A DNA stretch of 64,000 nucleotides from Paracentrotus lividus (taxonomy: Eukaryota > Echinodermata > Echinoidea > Camarodonta > Echinidae), in assembly GCA_940671915.1 (NCBI GenBank), contig CALNVZ010002100.1, forward strand, positions 1,840,981-1,904,980, in the 5' to 3' direction. The translations under genes and the position numbers were made by a program. Positions 41,601 through 54,348 of this stretch are shown in pieces; positions within the stretch are counted from its first letter, which is position 1, and the number at the start of each line of letters is the position of its first letter. The notes under the pieces were generated by a model. It did no database searches. It was not told where the DNA came from and worked only from the letters and a program-made list of their open reading frames with translations.

Positions 41601-43031
41601 TATATAAAAACTTTCACTGGGTAACTAGTTAACACTATGCCAAAGCTAAAATCATTTATTGAATCAAGACTGATCCTGTTTTGTAAATTTTGTTTCAAAA
41701 TCTTTATCTTACTTTCCTGTGAATTTATGTATTCTTTGTGTGTTTTTAAATCAGGTTTTCTATATTTTCAACAAAAATACACTCTTCACTGAAAGTGTAT
41801 AATTTTGTATAAAAACTTCAGGCTGAATGAAATCAGCTTCATAACTCCTGGCGAGTTAGTCTATGTTGATCATTATTTTTCTTTTCAGTATTATCTGTGT
41901 CTTTTAAGCCTTTGTGAACTGTGTTGCTCATGTTGTATTGCTCGTATATAATGCAAAATGTTGGTACTTGTGTATATCTGCTTTTCATAATAATGTGTGT
42001 GATTTAAGATCTAGAATGTACATGTTAATGTTAGTGATCCATATAATAAGATAAATTTCAGACCAACATTAAAATTTTGGTCTAAGTGATTAGAATTGTT
42101 TAAGAAACATATTTTCTTAATTTCAGCCCTTGTTTGTGTAAATTAAAATAGCAAAAAAATGACTTGTTTGTTTATTTGGTCAACTCACTTTTATTCAATG
42201 TCTAAAACCTTTTTATTTGTGATGGGCTGTTACTTTGTACCAAATCTGATACTGTATTAGATCAATGATCAAATCACTCCTATATATTATTGGTTAAAAG
42301 AAATAATTTCTATATGGATTTGTTTAACTCATTCTTGATAGATTTCAAGTAAAACTTGTCATTGGTGAATAATTTCCCATTTTGGGAAAGATAGATTCAA
42401 GTTTTAAAATCTTAACAAATTTAACTAAATTTTAAGGTGTAGATAGATACATGGCAAAGCAATACATGATGGGTGTTTGTCAATATGTTGCATTGTTGAA
42501 ATGTTGTCCAAGTTTTGTCTTTGTTTTGTAACAATGTTTGTAAAGCATGTGTAGGTTGTATGTATAAATCATGTCTCGAAACATTAGTGATGTATAGTCA
42601 TATCAGGTGTATATAAAGCTTGCAGGTAACATTCAGAAGTGGGTGATTACAAGGAAACTGTTATGGCAAATCAATAAAATAATATATGTTTGAAACACAG
42701 ATGATAATTATATAAAAAAATATAGGAGGCTTTATATGGGATGTTTGGCAAGAAAGATTTGAGCTCTATTTAGCTCCCTACATTTTATTGACTGAATAAT
42801 CTAAATAAAAATGGGTGAGCAAATAAAATCTTAATCTGTTCATTCAAACACTGGAATTTTACAGTAAAATGTGAACCTGTGACCAATTAAGATTATTTAT
42901 ATTTTGTCTAACGATCATGTCAATTCACTTAACTCAGCTTAATTGAATGGCCAAATACATAAACTATTATCTCAGAATGATATGTCCATTCCATTTCTTG
43001 ACATTCCCATATAATTCACTACAGGAATATA

Positions 43032-43442
43032 CAGTCTGTGTCAAAAAAATGGTACAGTCGGGGAAAAACTTATTTAGGTATGAAATCTTCTCAAATGATG
43101 TGTGAATGTGTTACCAACTTAAAGCCAAAAAATTCTTCTCGCTGATGCACTTTGTTTTGTACAATTTGCTTTTGTAAAACAAAGGTTATGCTAAATTTTG
43201 TGCCTCGATGAGCTCATCGAAATAATACACATCTATTGTTTCGGTGCGCTGAATTCATGGCTATTATGTGCGAAACCCATAGAGAAGTATTGCGCAAAGT
43301 ACATTTTTTCTTGATTATAGAAAACTGGTCGTATCTCAAGATCTACAGCACCAAATGGGATGAAAAAAAAAATTAGAATGTGATTAATTTTCATACTTTA
43401 AAAAATGTTTTCCAACTGTTCCATTTTATTTGACACAGACTG
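43032..43442 (-). mobile_element. Mariner/Tc1-like MITE, copy A (411 bp, TA target)
   Basis: TIRs: CAGTCTGTGTCAAAAAAATG at the left, CCATTTTATTTGACACAGACTG at the right, flanked by TA on both sides as expected for IS630/Tc1/mariner. No transposase. Inverted relative to copies at 54,897 and 62,940. A 17-bp direct repeat, 'ttcactacaggaatata', lies immediately left of the element and again 2 bp past its right TA. Confidence 0.85.
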
Positions 43443-44098
43443 TAGTTCACTACAGGAATATATAGTTGACTGCACAAGATTCAGTATGAGTGTGATGTGT
43501 GTTTTGCAGTGCTTGTAGAGACACCATATATGTGATAATGGATGTCGATTTGGCATTAGAAAAGATAATAAAAGTACTAGCAATATGATTATATTCTTTT
43601 GCATTAAATCAAAGATGTAAAATTCTGAAATCTGTATATTAAGCCATAGTTTGTAAATTTAATCATAGTTTGTAAATTTAGTAGATGAATAGATGTCAAT
43701 CTCGCTTTCTCTATCAAGTTTGTGGTACTAATATTGTGTGTAGCTAGCTCTTTAGAATATGTATAGTTATGATGTGTACTAGTATATTCTTCTTTTAAAT
43801 GAAAGTAATGTTCTCTAACTTTAACTCTTTCAGATTATTTTCAAAGACTATCTTTAATTTCAAATTCTTGTATTCAGTTGTCCTTTCTTGCAAAAGTATT
43901 GTTAGTTCTTTCAGGTTGTAAACATAATCTTTCAAAGAAAGCTTAATATGAAATTAATAATGTATTACTTATTGCACTTTATGTTAACTATTTATGTTAA
44001 TGATATTTAGATTTTTTACTCTACCAGCTTGTATAGGGCTTGATTGCCTGGCAATTTTTGGCATAATTATGTGTTATTGTTGATACTGTCTTTTGTTC

Positions 44099-44104
44099 AA
44101 TAAA
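44099..44104 (+). terminator. Candidate poly(A) signal AATAAA (distal)
   Basis: AATAAA in 'ttgttcaataaacaacat' after a T/G-rich stretch. It would give a ~4.3-kb 3' UTR for the GT49 gene. Another AATAAA lies at 44,782-44,787. Confidence 0.3.
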
Positions 44105-44307
44105 CAACATAACTATGTTGGATCTCTAGATTTAAATAGCACAAATGAAAAAGAAAAAAGTGGTTTACATCTCAATAAGAAGTATTATAAAGAAAAAGGT
44201 GTGAACAAAATGTTTTACTGCAAGTAATTTCTCTTTACCAGTATTTCAACTTTTATCTTATGTTTTCCCTCTGTAGATCTGTACTGTATTATGAAGTGTG
44301 TACATGA

Positions 44308-44385
44308 TTATTATAAACTCAGTGTGCACTCTCTTATTATAAACTCAGTTTGCACTCTCTTATTATAAACTCAGTGTGCACCACA
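44308..44385 (+). repeat. 26-bp tandem repeat, 3 units
   Basis: 'ttattataaactcagtgtgc' plus 'actctc', starting at 44,308, 44,334 and 44,360. Nearly identical units. Confidence 0.9.
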
Positions 44386-45009
44386 CAGCAGTATTGCAAC
44401 CTGTACACCTCTTGCCAAAGAAAAACCTCACTCATAATACACTGCGCACATTTATCATTCGTATGATCATATTTTTATAGGAATGCCACTTTTTTCTAGT
44501 TCTCATAGACTATAATGAATGCAACATATTGTTATATCTGAAATATGATATCTACTCACAAAATTGTGAATAACTTTAATCAAACATTTATTTATATCTT
44601 TTTAAATTTCAGTAAACTTTCTTTGGTGGAAATAAGCTTTAATATTCTACTAAAATAATGTTCAACATTGCGTTACACATAAATGTACATTTAGCTATTT
44701 AACAACGAAATGGCACTGTGATTGTTATCATGTAAGAAAATGAATATTATGTTTTTGAAATCATGTCATCAAACGTCTTGAAATAAAGTGGCGCATCTCA
44801 GTCTGTACATAGTTGCCTCTCTCCATGTTGATGCGAAGAGATTGTGTTGGGTAGAAAGTGTGGTTCTCATTCTATAGCATTATTGTCTCTCTCCCTAAGT
44901 AGAGATTTTGTTGGGTAGAGCAGATAGGCGAAAGACATCTTCAGTATCAGGACATTGTCAAAGAAATTTCTGTCCTTTCGTTTGTGCACATTGCAGGGTG
45001 GGTTGTTAA

Positions 45010-45235
45010 TCTGCATATTAGAAGAGGGAGAGGGGAAGACCATGACGCCGTCAAGGAGATGAAGATGGAGAGAAAGAGAGAGAGAGGGGGGAGAGGGAAA
45101 GAGATAGAGAGAAGAGAGAGAGAGAGGAGGAACTTGGGGGGGGGGAAGAGAATAACAGAGAAAGAGAGATGGTGAGATAGGAAGGAAGAGAGAGATAGAC
45201 AAACAATAGAGAGAGAGAGAGAGAATGAGGATAAA
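45010..45235 (+). repeat. (GA)n-rich microsatellite
   Basis: Purine-rich plus strand (gagagagaga blocks, a G run near 45,135). Long low-complexity frames on both strands are artefacts. Confidence 0.9.
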
Positions 45236-45967
45236 ACATGTTAATCATTTTGATATTAGTTTACATTGAAGAGAGATCGGCTCGAATTAAAATTTTTAAA
45301 AAAAATTAAAAAAGTAGCAATTTTCATATATGAACGGATTATTGATTTATTAGTCTGTGATGACATATAAAAAAAAAAAAAAGAAAGAAAATTCACGTTT
45401 AATCGTTCACACCTTTATAACTTCCATTCAGGAGCCACAAATATCAGGCCTACTCGAAACTGAAATCATTTGGATTATGACCACTCTGCCTGAATGCTGC
45501 AGTTGAACATTTAATTAAGATTTCCACAAAACCTGCAAAATATGTACAAAGATTTTCCAAAAAGTAAAAAGCGACTCAACTCTTTTGGATCTCTTCTTAA
45601 AAACCATATAGCAGAACTTTTAATAATTGTTTGTTTGTTTGTTTTTTGTTTTTTGTTTTTTGTTTTTAATTATGTATTTTATTTGTCATTTCTTTTGATG
45701 CACCAGTACCATAATAAGGTGGAGCACATATCAACTTCATCTTTGCCCTGTAACACAAATAGTTAAATACGATCAACTTCAAATATGAAACAACCATTCT
45801 GATTAATTTGCAGGGAGCCGGATTTTTACGCAAAAAGTCCAATGCAACATGGATTCTGATTGGCTACTATCGATTTGCAGTTGATTGTAATTCTTTATGT
45901 ACATGCAGGGCCCTTGATAGATTTTGATTTGTCTTACCTGCCAATCCATTGAGAGTGATATCAATGT

Positions 45968-46084
45968 TTATTTCTTATTCATTTGATGTGCTACTACGAT
46001 GAAAGGCGCTGTGAATCCACCACCAAAGAACGCTGTCATAACAGCCAACAAACGCCATTTATTCTTGACTTGAAACGGTGTGTT
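45968..46084 (-). CDS. COX7C: COX7C exon 2 (C-terminus)
   Basis: Minus-strand acceptor CATTTCCAG|AAC opens a 117-nt exon encoding NTPFQVKNKWRLLAVMTAFF, then GGGFTAPFIVVAHQMNKK and TAA. It matches subunit VIIc of cytochrome c oxidase, N-PF-V-NKW-LLA...FG..F..PF-VV-HQ. The helix is the single inner-membrane span of this nuclear-encoded complex IV subunit. An AATAAA (45,972 to 45,967 on the minus strand) overlaps the stop codon. Confidence 0.93.
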   Translation of the reverse strand, partial: NTPFQVKNKWRLLAVMTAFFGGGFTAPFIVVAHQMNKK

Positions 46085-47477
46085 CTGGAAATGAATTAGA
46101 ATATTGTTTTAGTTCATGAAATGACTCGTATTCCTTTTTAAAAACAATGCAATACTGACAATAAACATTTTGGGTCCTATTCCCGTAAGGCTCAGAGCGC
46201 TTACATGGAAATGATTAACCACATTATATTAATTATTAAATAAAAATAATAAAAAAAAACAAGCTACTTAACATACCTAAATTGAACAATATAACAAAGA
46301 TTTTATGTGAAGAGATCAGAGCCTTCTTAAATATTCGAATAAACAAGTCTTGAAAGCAAAATATTTCAGGCGATTTGTTTCAAAGATAAATCAATATATA
46401 TACAAAAATATAGATATGAAATATCGTACATTCGATTGACCTTCTATTTTCATAATTTGGCGAAACCAGTTATACTACCACTGCTTCTAGATATCATAAG
46501 TTTTTTGTCACAATTATCACCGTGATAATGACAAGTGTATTATTACCTCAGGTATGAAGTAAAGACAAGATAAATAAGGGGGAAATAACAACTTAGAAAA
46601 AAAGAGGAAAATAATGATAGGCCTATACAAGTCATGTAGAACGAAAATGTAAAAACATATCCCGTCAACGGTATATGCACTAATTAAAATGTTTTTATTA
46701 AAGTCTTCCACGCACTTGAATATAATCCGCTTATACAGAAATTATGACAATTATCATAATACGAATTTGCCATTTGATAATAATTATATATACCTTTAAA
46801 GAAGGAAGGGAAAATACTATAGATTTTGACCACAGTAAAGAATAACTGGCATAATCCAGCTTTCCGATCAATTAACCTTATTGAGGTATAACACTATCAT
46901 GGAACACTTTTTGTCTCCTATATTCACAAGCTATAATAATTATAATCCACTCTATAGGCAGCACTGGTATGGGAGATTATAAGACACTTAACTTGGAAAG
47001 TATATGAAATATGATGTGCAATATATAGTAATGATATACGCACATCACTAATTTATCGATAAACTGCATTCATACAATCTCAAACTGAGCATGCATGCAT
47101 CATTGTGAGCACATTATGATCTTGGATATATAGCGTTATACAGCGAACTTGATCGTGAAGATACATCCTTTTAAATGTTACACATTAATGATGCGTCAAA
47201 ATGCGCATTATTATATGCATCTTTTAGCATAGCATAATCATGACTTTATGGAATGATCTATATATATACTTAACTATCTTTTATGAATATGATTCAAATA
47301 TAGAAATAATCTTGACCTTTGAGCCGAGTCCTTATCGACATCTCTTCAAGGAGAACGTGAATTTGAAGAATGACTGTGGCCTTGCGAAGAATAATTATAT
47401 AAAATATCTTCCTTCCACATCAAATACTGTCTTCATTAAATATGTAAATTAAGAATAATATTTCCCAAAGAACTTAC
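46085..47477 (-). other. COX7C intron
   Basis: AT-rich intron between donor GTAAGT and acceptor TTTCCAG, phase 0. No transposon ends or further exons seen. Confidence 0.8.
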
Positions 47478-47573
47478 ACTTCCAGGCCCTTCTCCATAAT
47501 GCGCGCCAAATCTCCGAGCAGAAGTTCCAAACGATCGTCTGACTATTAGCGTGCTCAGCCTGGATAGCGCCAT
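47478..47573 (-). CDS. COX7C: COX7C exon 1 (mitochondrial presequence)
   Basis: COX7C is a small structural subunit of mitochondrial cytochrome c oxidase. ATG at 47,573 (context AAAAATGG) begins MALSRLSTLIVRRSFGTSAR, an Arg/Ser-rich, acid-free targeting peptide, followed by HYGEGPGS, the conserved 'HY.EGPG' start of mature COX7C. Donor GGAAGT|GTAAGT, phase 0. Joined to exon 2 (intron 1.39 kb) the protein is 70 residues against 63 in human. It is complete. It is transcribed convergently with the GT49 gene and in the same direction as the ANP32-like gene. Confidence 0.93.
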
Positions 47574-49124
47574 TTTTGCTTTCCTTGTCTTCACGTACAC
47601 TGACTATGCACTCGCTGGCATTCAGAACGGTTATATGAACGATGATTGATGGGCTGTGATACTCAGGGGTGTCAAGGGTTAATAATCAAACCTCCTCATC
47701 TCTCTAATGCACATCCTGCACGAGTCATGAACAGATATTATGAACATATAATTGAAAACTTAAGTTGCGACTGTGCCTCCCACAGAGTTTTTCCCCGGAG
47801 TCTTTCTTTTCATCACATGCATTCGACATTATTTGAAGAAAAAAAAAAGTTGAAGGAGAAAGAGATAATAGAAATAGAATAATAATATTGCAAACGTCAG
47901 TGCATTTTGATTCAGGCGCGGCCTACATGAAATTATTGTCGTTTCCAAATTATTGATGAAGATAATGATATTCCATTTTCTTCTGAAAACGTCACTCAAA
48001 ATGTAGGGTGCCTACAAAGTGTTGCTGACGTCATCATAAAACTATATTTCGGTAAATACAAATGATGAGAGACAGGTTTCTATAAACTTTATATAGAGAT
48101 ATGGTTAAATGAATCATATAAGAGAGTTTTACTGAAGAAGCGAGATAATACTGAGAATTGTCAAAATGTCCAACATTAAAAACAAAAGGATTAACAAATT
48201 TTATGTCTCAGTATATTCGAGAAATCACGGGGGCAATGATTTCCACGAAATTATGGATATACTCATTTCATTTTGTCTCATTTTAAAGTTATCTTAGAAA
48301 CTCTCTTCTTCTTAACTGTTTTTTATACTTCAGTTCTTATAACTAAATAGCAAAGGACTCTGTCGTACATTGTGTATACAAATATGAATAACTAAGTGCC
48401 AATTTATTGTTTAACTAAGTAATTTACAACTGCCCTTAAATAAATCTTTAAAAAAAAAATGATGAGGATATATTGTTACCCCTTTCAGATGACTTCTAAA
48501 AATTTCCTACTATACCAGTGAACAGATTGTGTCAACATATCCTGGTTTCAGCTTGCATGTATGATATAGTTGTGCATAAGTTCAATATCATCGCAGATAA
48601 TGAACTATGAACTGTTCACTCTTAACTTAGCAAATATACTAGTCCAGAATGTACAACACAAGGTTTGGCCTGATCATTATCGAAAAAAGACTGAACCAAA
48701 TCTGTATTTTACCGATTTTCTGATCTGATTGCTTGAAAAATACAAAATCTCTCTCTGTCTCTCTCTCCCTCTCTCTCTAAAAAAAAGGAAAAAAAAAAGA
48801 AAAAAGAAAAAGAAAAAAAAAAGAAGTTTGTAATAAGGGTTAGATTACGAAGAAAGTGGTGCCTTTTAATATCAATACCTGGGAGATGATTTATAAAACT
48901 TGCAGTAATAACTAATATATATACTTTGCCATCAATGGTGACTTTCAAGGAGTACTTGATTTTGATTGGTTGTTGAGCAACGTTACAATGGTAGTTATAA
49001 TTTACAGCAATTACTGCTTATACCACGGCACAGAGTACACCCAGACGCATATTGCATATTGTGTTTATGTTAGACTTATGTTGGATCATCAAACACGATT
49101 CATTATGATTCGGTGGTAAATTGT
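47574..49124. other. COX7C 5' flank, no gene seen
   Basis: The 5' UTR and promoter of COX7C must start just right of 47,573; no TATA box is obvious. Beyond it is AT-rich sequence with a purine/pyrimidine microsatellite near 48,750-48,830. Open frames are incidental. Confidence 0.6.
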
Positions 49125-49515
49125 CACTTGGTCTGAACCCAGTTTGACTAACGCCCGTTTTGGTCTCATCACACATGGTCTGAATTCATTTCATTTACAA
49201 CCAGTTTGTCTAATTACCTTTTGGTCTAATTGCTACTTTTGTCTATAAATTCGTCTATGTCCATTTCGTCTAATGTCCATTTGGTCAGTTCTTGTAACAA
49301 ACTGGTAATAGACCAAATACTCATTTGGGCATGAGATGAAAGTGCGATTAGACCATTTGGCTATTAGACGAATTGGCCAAGACCAAGTGAGAATGAAAAA
49401 ATGAATGTACGAGTCCAAGGAGAAATCAAACCTAACTGTTCAGTGGATCAAATGGGTCTAGACCATGTGGTATTAACCAACCAGAGAATTTGACCAACTG
49501 CTGTTAGACCAAGTG
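49125..49515. mobile_element. Foldback MITE built of 'ttggtctaat' motifs
   Basis: 'cacttggtctgaac' at the left end pairs with 'gttagaccaagtg' at the right. The left half repeats (t)ttggtctaat / cgtctaatgtcc; the right half repeats the complement, 'attagaccaa'. The whole is a partly palindromic, internally repetitive foldback element. Confidence 0.8.
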
Positions 49516-49611
49516 GATATAACCCGATTCCGTTATTCACTTTGTGACACACACACATTATGACCTCATTCCCTCATTGAAAACCTCAATTCTCCCTCAC
49601 AATCTCAATAA

Positions 49612-49838
49612 AGGGCAAGTCCAAGCTCTTTTGCTACTTTGTCCCACGCGTTACTGACAAGTAATTTACCATAACTTGATTATTAAACGATTCATCTCAA
49701 TTATTTTGAATGTTTTGGGTGGAGGTTGAGAACCTTCACCGAACACATGAAGAAAATTGAGATGAATCACTTCATGATGAAAGTTATGATAAATTCTTTG
49801 TCGGTAACGCGTGGGACAAATTAGCTTGGACTTGCCCT
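49612..49838. mobile_element. 'agggcaagtccaagct' TIR MITE (227 bp)
   Basis: Left 'agggcaagtccaagctc' then 'tttgtcccacgcgttac'; right 'gtaacgcgtgggacaaatt' then 'agcttggacttgccct'. Arms are about 90 bp, including 'attgagatgaatc' / 'gattcatctcaat', with a short loop. Non-coding. Confidence 0.88.
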
Positions 49839-50570
49839 AAATGTAACCCGTCTCTAATCACGATCAATAGACCCGTTTTCCAAGTGAAAATGGATGCCTC
49901 TTTCCCGAGGTATTTGATTAAAACTGAATGAACTATTTCTGACATCCAATTTTCATAAATTGTTGATATGTATGGAAAGCCTCTGAATGTCCGACAGGCT
50001 AGCTTTTCCAGTATGCATAAAATTTGATTTCAAAGTCAGAGGTGGAGTGACCACAAATAAAAAGAACTGAAAGAAAGATGAAATTGAAGAAGCTCCCATA
50101 CTTTTGTACAGGGGAAAGCTGAAATAAGCTTAAAATTAGCTGGGGGAAAAAAAGAAGAAGCCCAACTCTCAGCACCCCTAGCCCTGCTAAGAATAGCCTA
50201 GATCACATCACTGCGAGACCTGTGAAGCTTGTAAAAAAAAAAAAAAGTTTTACTCATGTTCGTATGAACAGCACTGTACAAAATTAGACAAAATGTCTCA
50301 TTTTTTACTAGCCATACAGGCCCTGGTGTAATATGAGATATAGGCTGTAGGACTAAATTTGAATAGGTGAAACAAATAAGAAAAAAAATGCACAAGGAGA
50401 CAATATTTTGGATGCACAACCTCTTGTGTTGTGTGCATATAATTTCACATGTACACAAGAAGCAAGTACTTTGTTATGTTCATTTTTTTTTGTCTTTCTC
50501 TCTCGTTGGCTAATGAACAACTAATCTGTACATAGTAAGAAACATCTTAGGAGTATTCATCCTGCCTATA

Positions 50571-51100
50571 CAGTGCGTCCCAGATAAAAGGAAACCCAAC
50601 TTTGAAAGACTCATATTAAAGTTGCATAACTTTTTTGTCATTAGTTTTTATATCATGACAAAGAGTAACTCATATTCCATCCAATGATGCCAAAGTCAAA
50701 CCTGTACTTTTATAAACAACTGAACACTAAAGTTTTTGAAAATTTTGGTCACAAATCATTTGTACCACATTTTCTCAGAAGCGGCACTGGCTTTCTGATC
50801 ATTCATTATTTGTTTGAGGTCAGCCTTTCTGAGCCCATTCATTAGGGACAAAGGATTACTTGATCTATTTAAAAATGCAAGGGCTGCTTTTGCTCAAACT
50901 TGGTACGGGCAACCTTTTACGCTTATTTTTTAAAGCCCAACTGCTTTGGTCATCCGTCACAATACAGGTATAAGTTTGGTATCCTCGACTAGAAAATGAG
51001 TTGCTCTTTATCATGGAAAAAAAAATTCAAGGTCACACAAGCTATACTATATTAGTATGAGGCTCTTAGAGTTGGATTTACTTTTTTCTGGGACGCACTG
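50571..51100. mobile_element. 'cagtgcgtcccaga' TIR element (530 bp, TA target)
   Basis: CAGTGCGTCCCAGATAAAAG, then 'gaaacccaactttgaaagac', at the left is mirrored by 'gagttggatttac' and 'ttttttctgggacgcactg' at the right, flanked by TA/TA. Mariner-like MITE without transposase. Confidence 0.85.
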
Positions 51101-51102
51101 TA

Positions 51103-53240
51103 TATTAGTGATGTAGCTTTTTATCCAGCAATGTACATTATCTCTTGAAGCCTAATAAGAGGTATGCATGGTGTTACTGCGGGCTCCAAGAAGAGAATGT
51201 AGATTATAACATCAAGAATAAGGGGCAGGGTGAATAGTCCTTTATGAAATATTAACATAGTATTTTTTTTTTGCTATCAATGGAAATTTTGTATGAAAAA
51301 ACACTTTATACATGAACATGAAAAAAGGCCTTTTTCCCTTCAATACATGATAAATGACATGTACTGAATATGAAACTTGTTTACAGAGCAGTGCTACTAT
51401 CCTGCCTCATCATATAAACATTTCATTTGTTATTTAAAAAAAAAAGAATAAGATAGAAAAAAATCCACACATACATGAACAAAATATAAGATAGAAAGGC
51501 AACATTCAAAAAATGTTGAATGGAATTACCCATTTTTTCATCACTCATTTTCCCTTGGATATGATTTTTACATTCATAATCTGATGAAATTGGTAATTGG
51601 CAACAGCAAATATCTTTCTCAATATCATTTTTTGCCCAGAAATTTCATTTATGTATTCCATCTTTCCTCCTAATTTAAACATTAATTTTAAAGGATTACT
51701 AGTACTACAATATAAAACAAATTGAACTTCTTGGTCAATTCCTCACATTATATGAATACTTACAAAACCCTTTCAAACATTCAGTTTTTAAACATAATAA
51801 ATTACATGCCCAAATTACACAAATATTTCCGCTGTTTAATTTGGTCAGGTCTATCAAATATATAAAGCAGGGCTTACATCATATCATATTATTTTGCCAA
51901 TGTGTTTTTGAAACATTTACATACAAGTTCTATCTTTTGTCAGTGCCTTTGTTAATTTTAATTTGGAATATCTGCAGGATAATTTGGAGGAATACAATTA
52001 AAAGGACATTTACATATAAGTTACATCAAATAATACTGAATCCCACAATTTATCATGTAACTAGCAAAACAACTTGTTTGAATAGGCAGAGAATTCCGGT
52101 GGAGGTTTCTATTCAAATAGGCAATTGCTAGTTGGTCTATCCATTTCGTTAATCTTACAATTCAATCTACAATAAGGTTTATTTACAATAATTATTAGTA
52201 TGCACATCATTCAGGGGCAAACTTCTTAAAGAAAATTACACCAAAAGAACTAGCTAAATACCTGACCAGTCACGGTACAGGACTATATCTCTCCGCACCT
52301 CCCTATAAACTGAATCTTAGAACCAAAATGTGGAGCGATGTATAAAAACAAACAATAATTATTGTTGAAATTACAAATATACAAGACAATAGTCACAATT
52401 TCTTTCTGTTCACAGGTAATCAGCTTTACAGGCAGCAATTTGCAAATGGGCATGATGATGGAATGCTTGAGACATCATCAAAAATGCATAGTGCCTTCTA
52501 CAAAGCATATTGCGTTTTGCTTTAGATCCTTCATATGTTAATTACTAAGACTTAGTTGTGATGGTCATGAAATATATTATTTAAAACATTGAATTTCTTT
52601 TAGAGAATATTAGCATGTATTCAATTGGTAATTTGTAATGAAGTAAAATTGATCCAATGTAAAGTTTGACTGAACACAGGATTGCAAAGGATTGTCTTCA
52701 AAAAAATAATTTGAAAATAATTCATCAAATTTGCTAAAAACCTTTCAACGTAAAAATTGGCAAACTGATCCGATAGAGATAGCACATCAAAAATGGCCCG
52801 TTTTTCACTCAACTCGTTTGTTAGTTTTGGTGCAGATTCACAACGACCTGAGAAAAGTGTAGAGTGCAGGAAGATAAAGCAATCACAGACATTTTGTTCT
52901 CTAATTGAGGATTTTGTACCAGAGTATGCAATGTGCAGCAGTTCACTTCAAAGTTATAATTGTTATCCTGATGCCACCGTGTTTTTGCCGTGACTTAATA
53001 TCAAATTTGGCAACATTCTCAAAGTACGGTAACAAATAGATGGTGGGAAAAAACATCATAAAATCAGCTTTATATGGATAATGATATTGACATCTATTTT
53101 GTGGGAGTACCATAGCCCCTTTAACAACATTTGCTTTTAGATTTTGGTATCATCTGTCAAAAAGTTTCACAATATTACAGATTTTGTATATATTTTTTTT
53201 AATAACGAGAACATAAGTCACTCTGGAATGGTCGGTCAGA
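51103..53240. other. AT-rich intergenic DNA, no gene seen
   Basis: No conserved exon, RNA gene or transposon end recognised. The ~96-codon frame at 51,841-52,131 and others show no motif. Part may be extended 3' UTR of the ANP32-like gene. Confidence 0.6.
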
Positions 53241-53248
53241 CATGGAAG

Positions 53249-53254
53249 TTTATT
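53249..53254 (-). terminator. Candidate poly(A) signal of the ANP32-like gene
   Basis: Minus-strand AATAAA (TTGAATAAACTTCC), 160 bases past the stop codon at 53,414. Plausible 3' end for the transcript. Confidence 0.45.
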
Positions 53255-53413
53255 CAACTAAGAATACAGGGATAAATAAGATCCCAGCAGCAATTCAGGG
53301 GAAATTCATTCTAGTGTCTTAATTTGAGCTGATAATTATCTAGTACCAAAACCTGCACTTTCCCGAAACCAACCCCCTCTCCCTCCCTCCCACCCTCCCA
53401 GTTTAGGCTACCA

Positions 53414-53484
53414 CTAGTCATCATCCTCATCTCCTTCATCATCTTCGTCCCTTTTCCTCTTCTCCCCTCTTGGAGCACCATCCT
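53414..53484 (-). CDS. ANP32: ANP32-like gene, last coding exon (KRKR NLS)
   Basis: ANP32 proteins are acidic leucine-rich nuclear phosphoproteins that act as histone/INHAT chaperones and PP2A inhibitors. Minus-strand acceptor TTTGCAG|AG; encodes EDGAPRGEKRKRDEDDEGDE and DDD, then TAG. The basic KRKR nuclear signal inside an acidic tail ending in -EDDD is the ANP32 C-terminal signature (human tail: GQKRKREPEDEGEDDD). Phase 1 from the preceding exon, forming GAG. The leucine-rich-repeat exons must lie beyond the right edge. Confidence 0.82.
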
Positions 53485-54203
53485 CTGCAAATGGAATAAA
53501 AAAAGACAAGAAAGAGAAAGTTATTGCATATGATGAACTATAAGATTTGGTATGTCATTCAAATTTCAAATTTGCAAATAATTTGAAGGAATGTTTCATA
53601 AATCTATGCTGCACTTTGATGGCAGCCAGTAAAATCAACTCTTCTCATGTTAATATACATGTATTTTGTTAATTTGTCTAAAATATAAACTATTACCAAG
53701 GAATTATTCACTTGATCAAAATGATATATTCTTTGTTTATGATATGTATCTGGTATTAGCAACAAATACAATTGTCACCTTATCCTTCTACAGAATAGAG
53801 AGTCTGCAACTACAGTTTAATATATTATTGATAATCTCTACCAATACAATTTTCTTCATTCATTTTACTGACATTCAGTCAAGTAATGTATTAGCCAATA
53901 TTTCTGAGCAGGTGAAGGTTTCACGGTGCACCAAGTATTCTTTCTTGAGGTTACGAGTTGTCCTGAAAAGGACCTCTCAATGTTTCGGTGTTTCAGGAGA
54001 AGACCATTCTCCTGAATATGGTGAGAACATTGGTGGGCAAATACGCGAGGGGTTAATTTCACAATTTTTTTAGATGTTTTCATAGAATAGCCTTATATTG
54101 AAGTGGAAATTTTTGCAAGGATCAATTCCATATTTCAAGATTACAGCTTACACATTTTAATAAATTGCTCTTACGATTTTTTTTTAAAATAAATATATCT
54201 TAC

Positions 54204-54303
54204 CATTGTCCTCATCTTCATCATCCTCATCATCGTCAACATCGACATCTACGTCTACCTCACCATCGGGCTGGTAGTCCTCTTCATCCTCCTCATCATC
54301 ATC
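54204..54303 (-). CDS. ANP32: ANP32-like gene, penultimate acidic exon
   Basis: Minus-strand acceptor TATTTAG|GAT, donor GACAATG|GTAAGA; 100 nt, phase 0 to 1. Encodes DDDEEDEEDYQPDGEVDVDV, then DVDDDEDDEDEDN, the low-complexity acidic region. 'Y.PDGEV' resembles 'YNDGEVDD' of vertebrate ANP32A/E. It joins in phase to the last exon. Confidence 0.82.
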
Positions 54304-54348
54304 CTAAATAATATCGGCAATTTAAAAAAGATATCAGATAATGCTGGG

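Larger units (their letters stand above)
39825..44110 (+). other. 3' flank / probable long 3' UTR of the GT49 gene
   Basis: AT-rich, without genes. It contains a 46-bp tandem duplication (39,846-39,937, 'gtaggattgg.gcacag.acaatat'), poly(T) and poly(A) runs near 40,160 and 40,680, a CT microsatellite (41,390-41,600) and the mariner-like MITE at 43,032. The true transcript end is undetermined; candidate AATAAA sites are listed. Confidence 0.5.

Noticed and set aside
41261-41624. Open frames rich in Ser/Leu or Arg/Glu
   Set aside because: They translate a (TC)n microsatellite.
44867-45248. Open frames of 63-111 codons around the GA tract
   Set aside because: They are artefacts of a (GA)n microsatellite.
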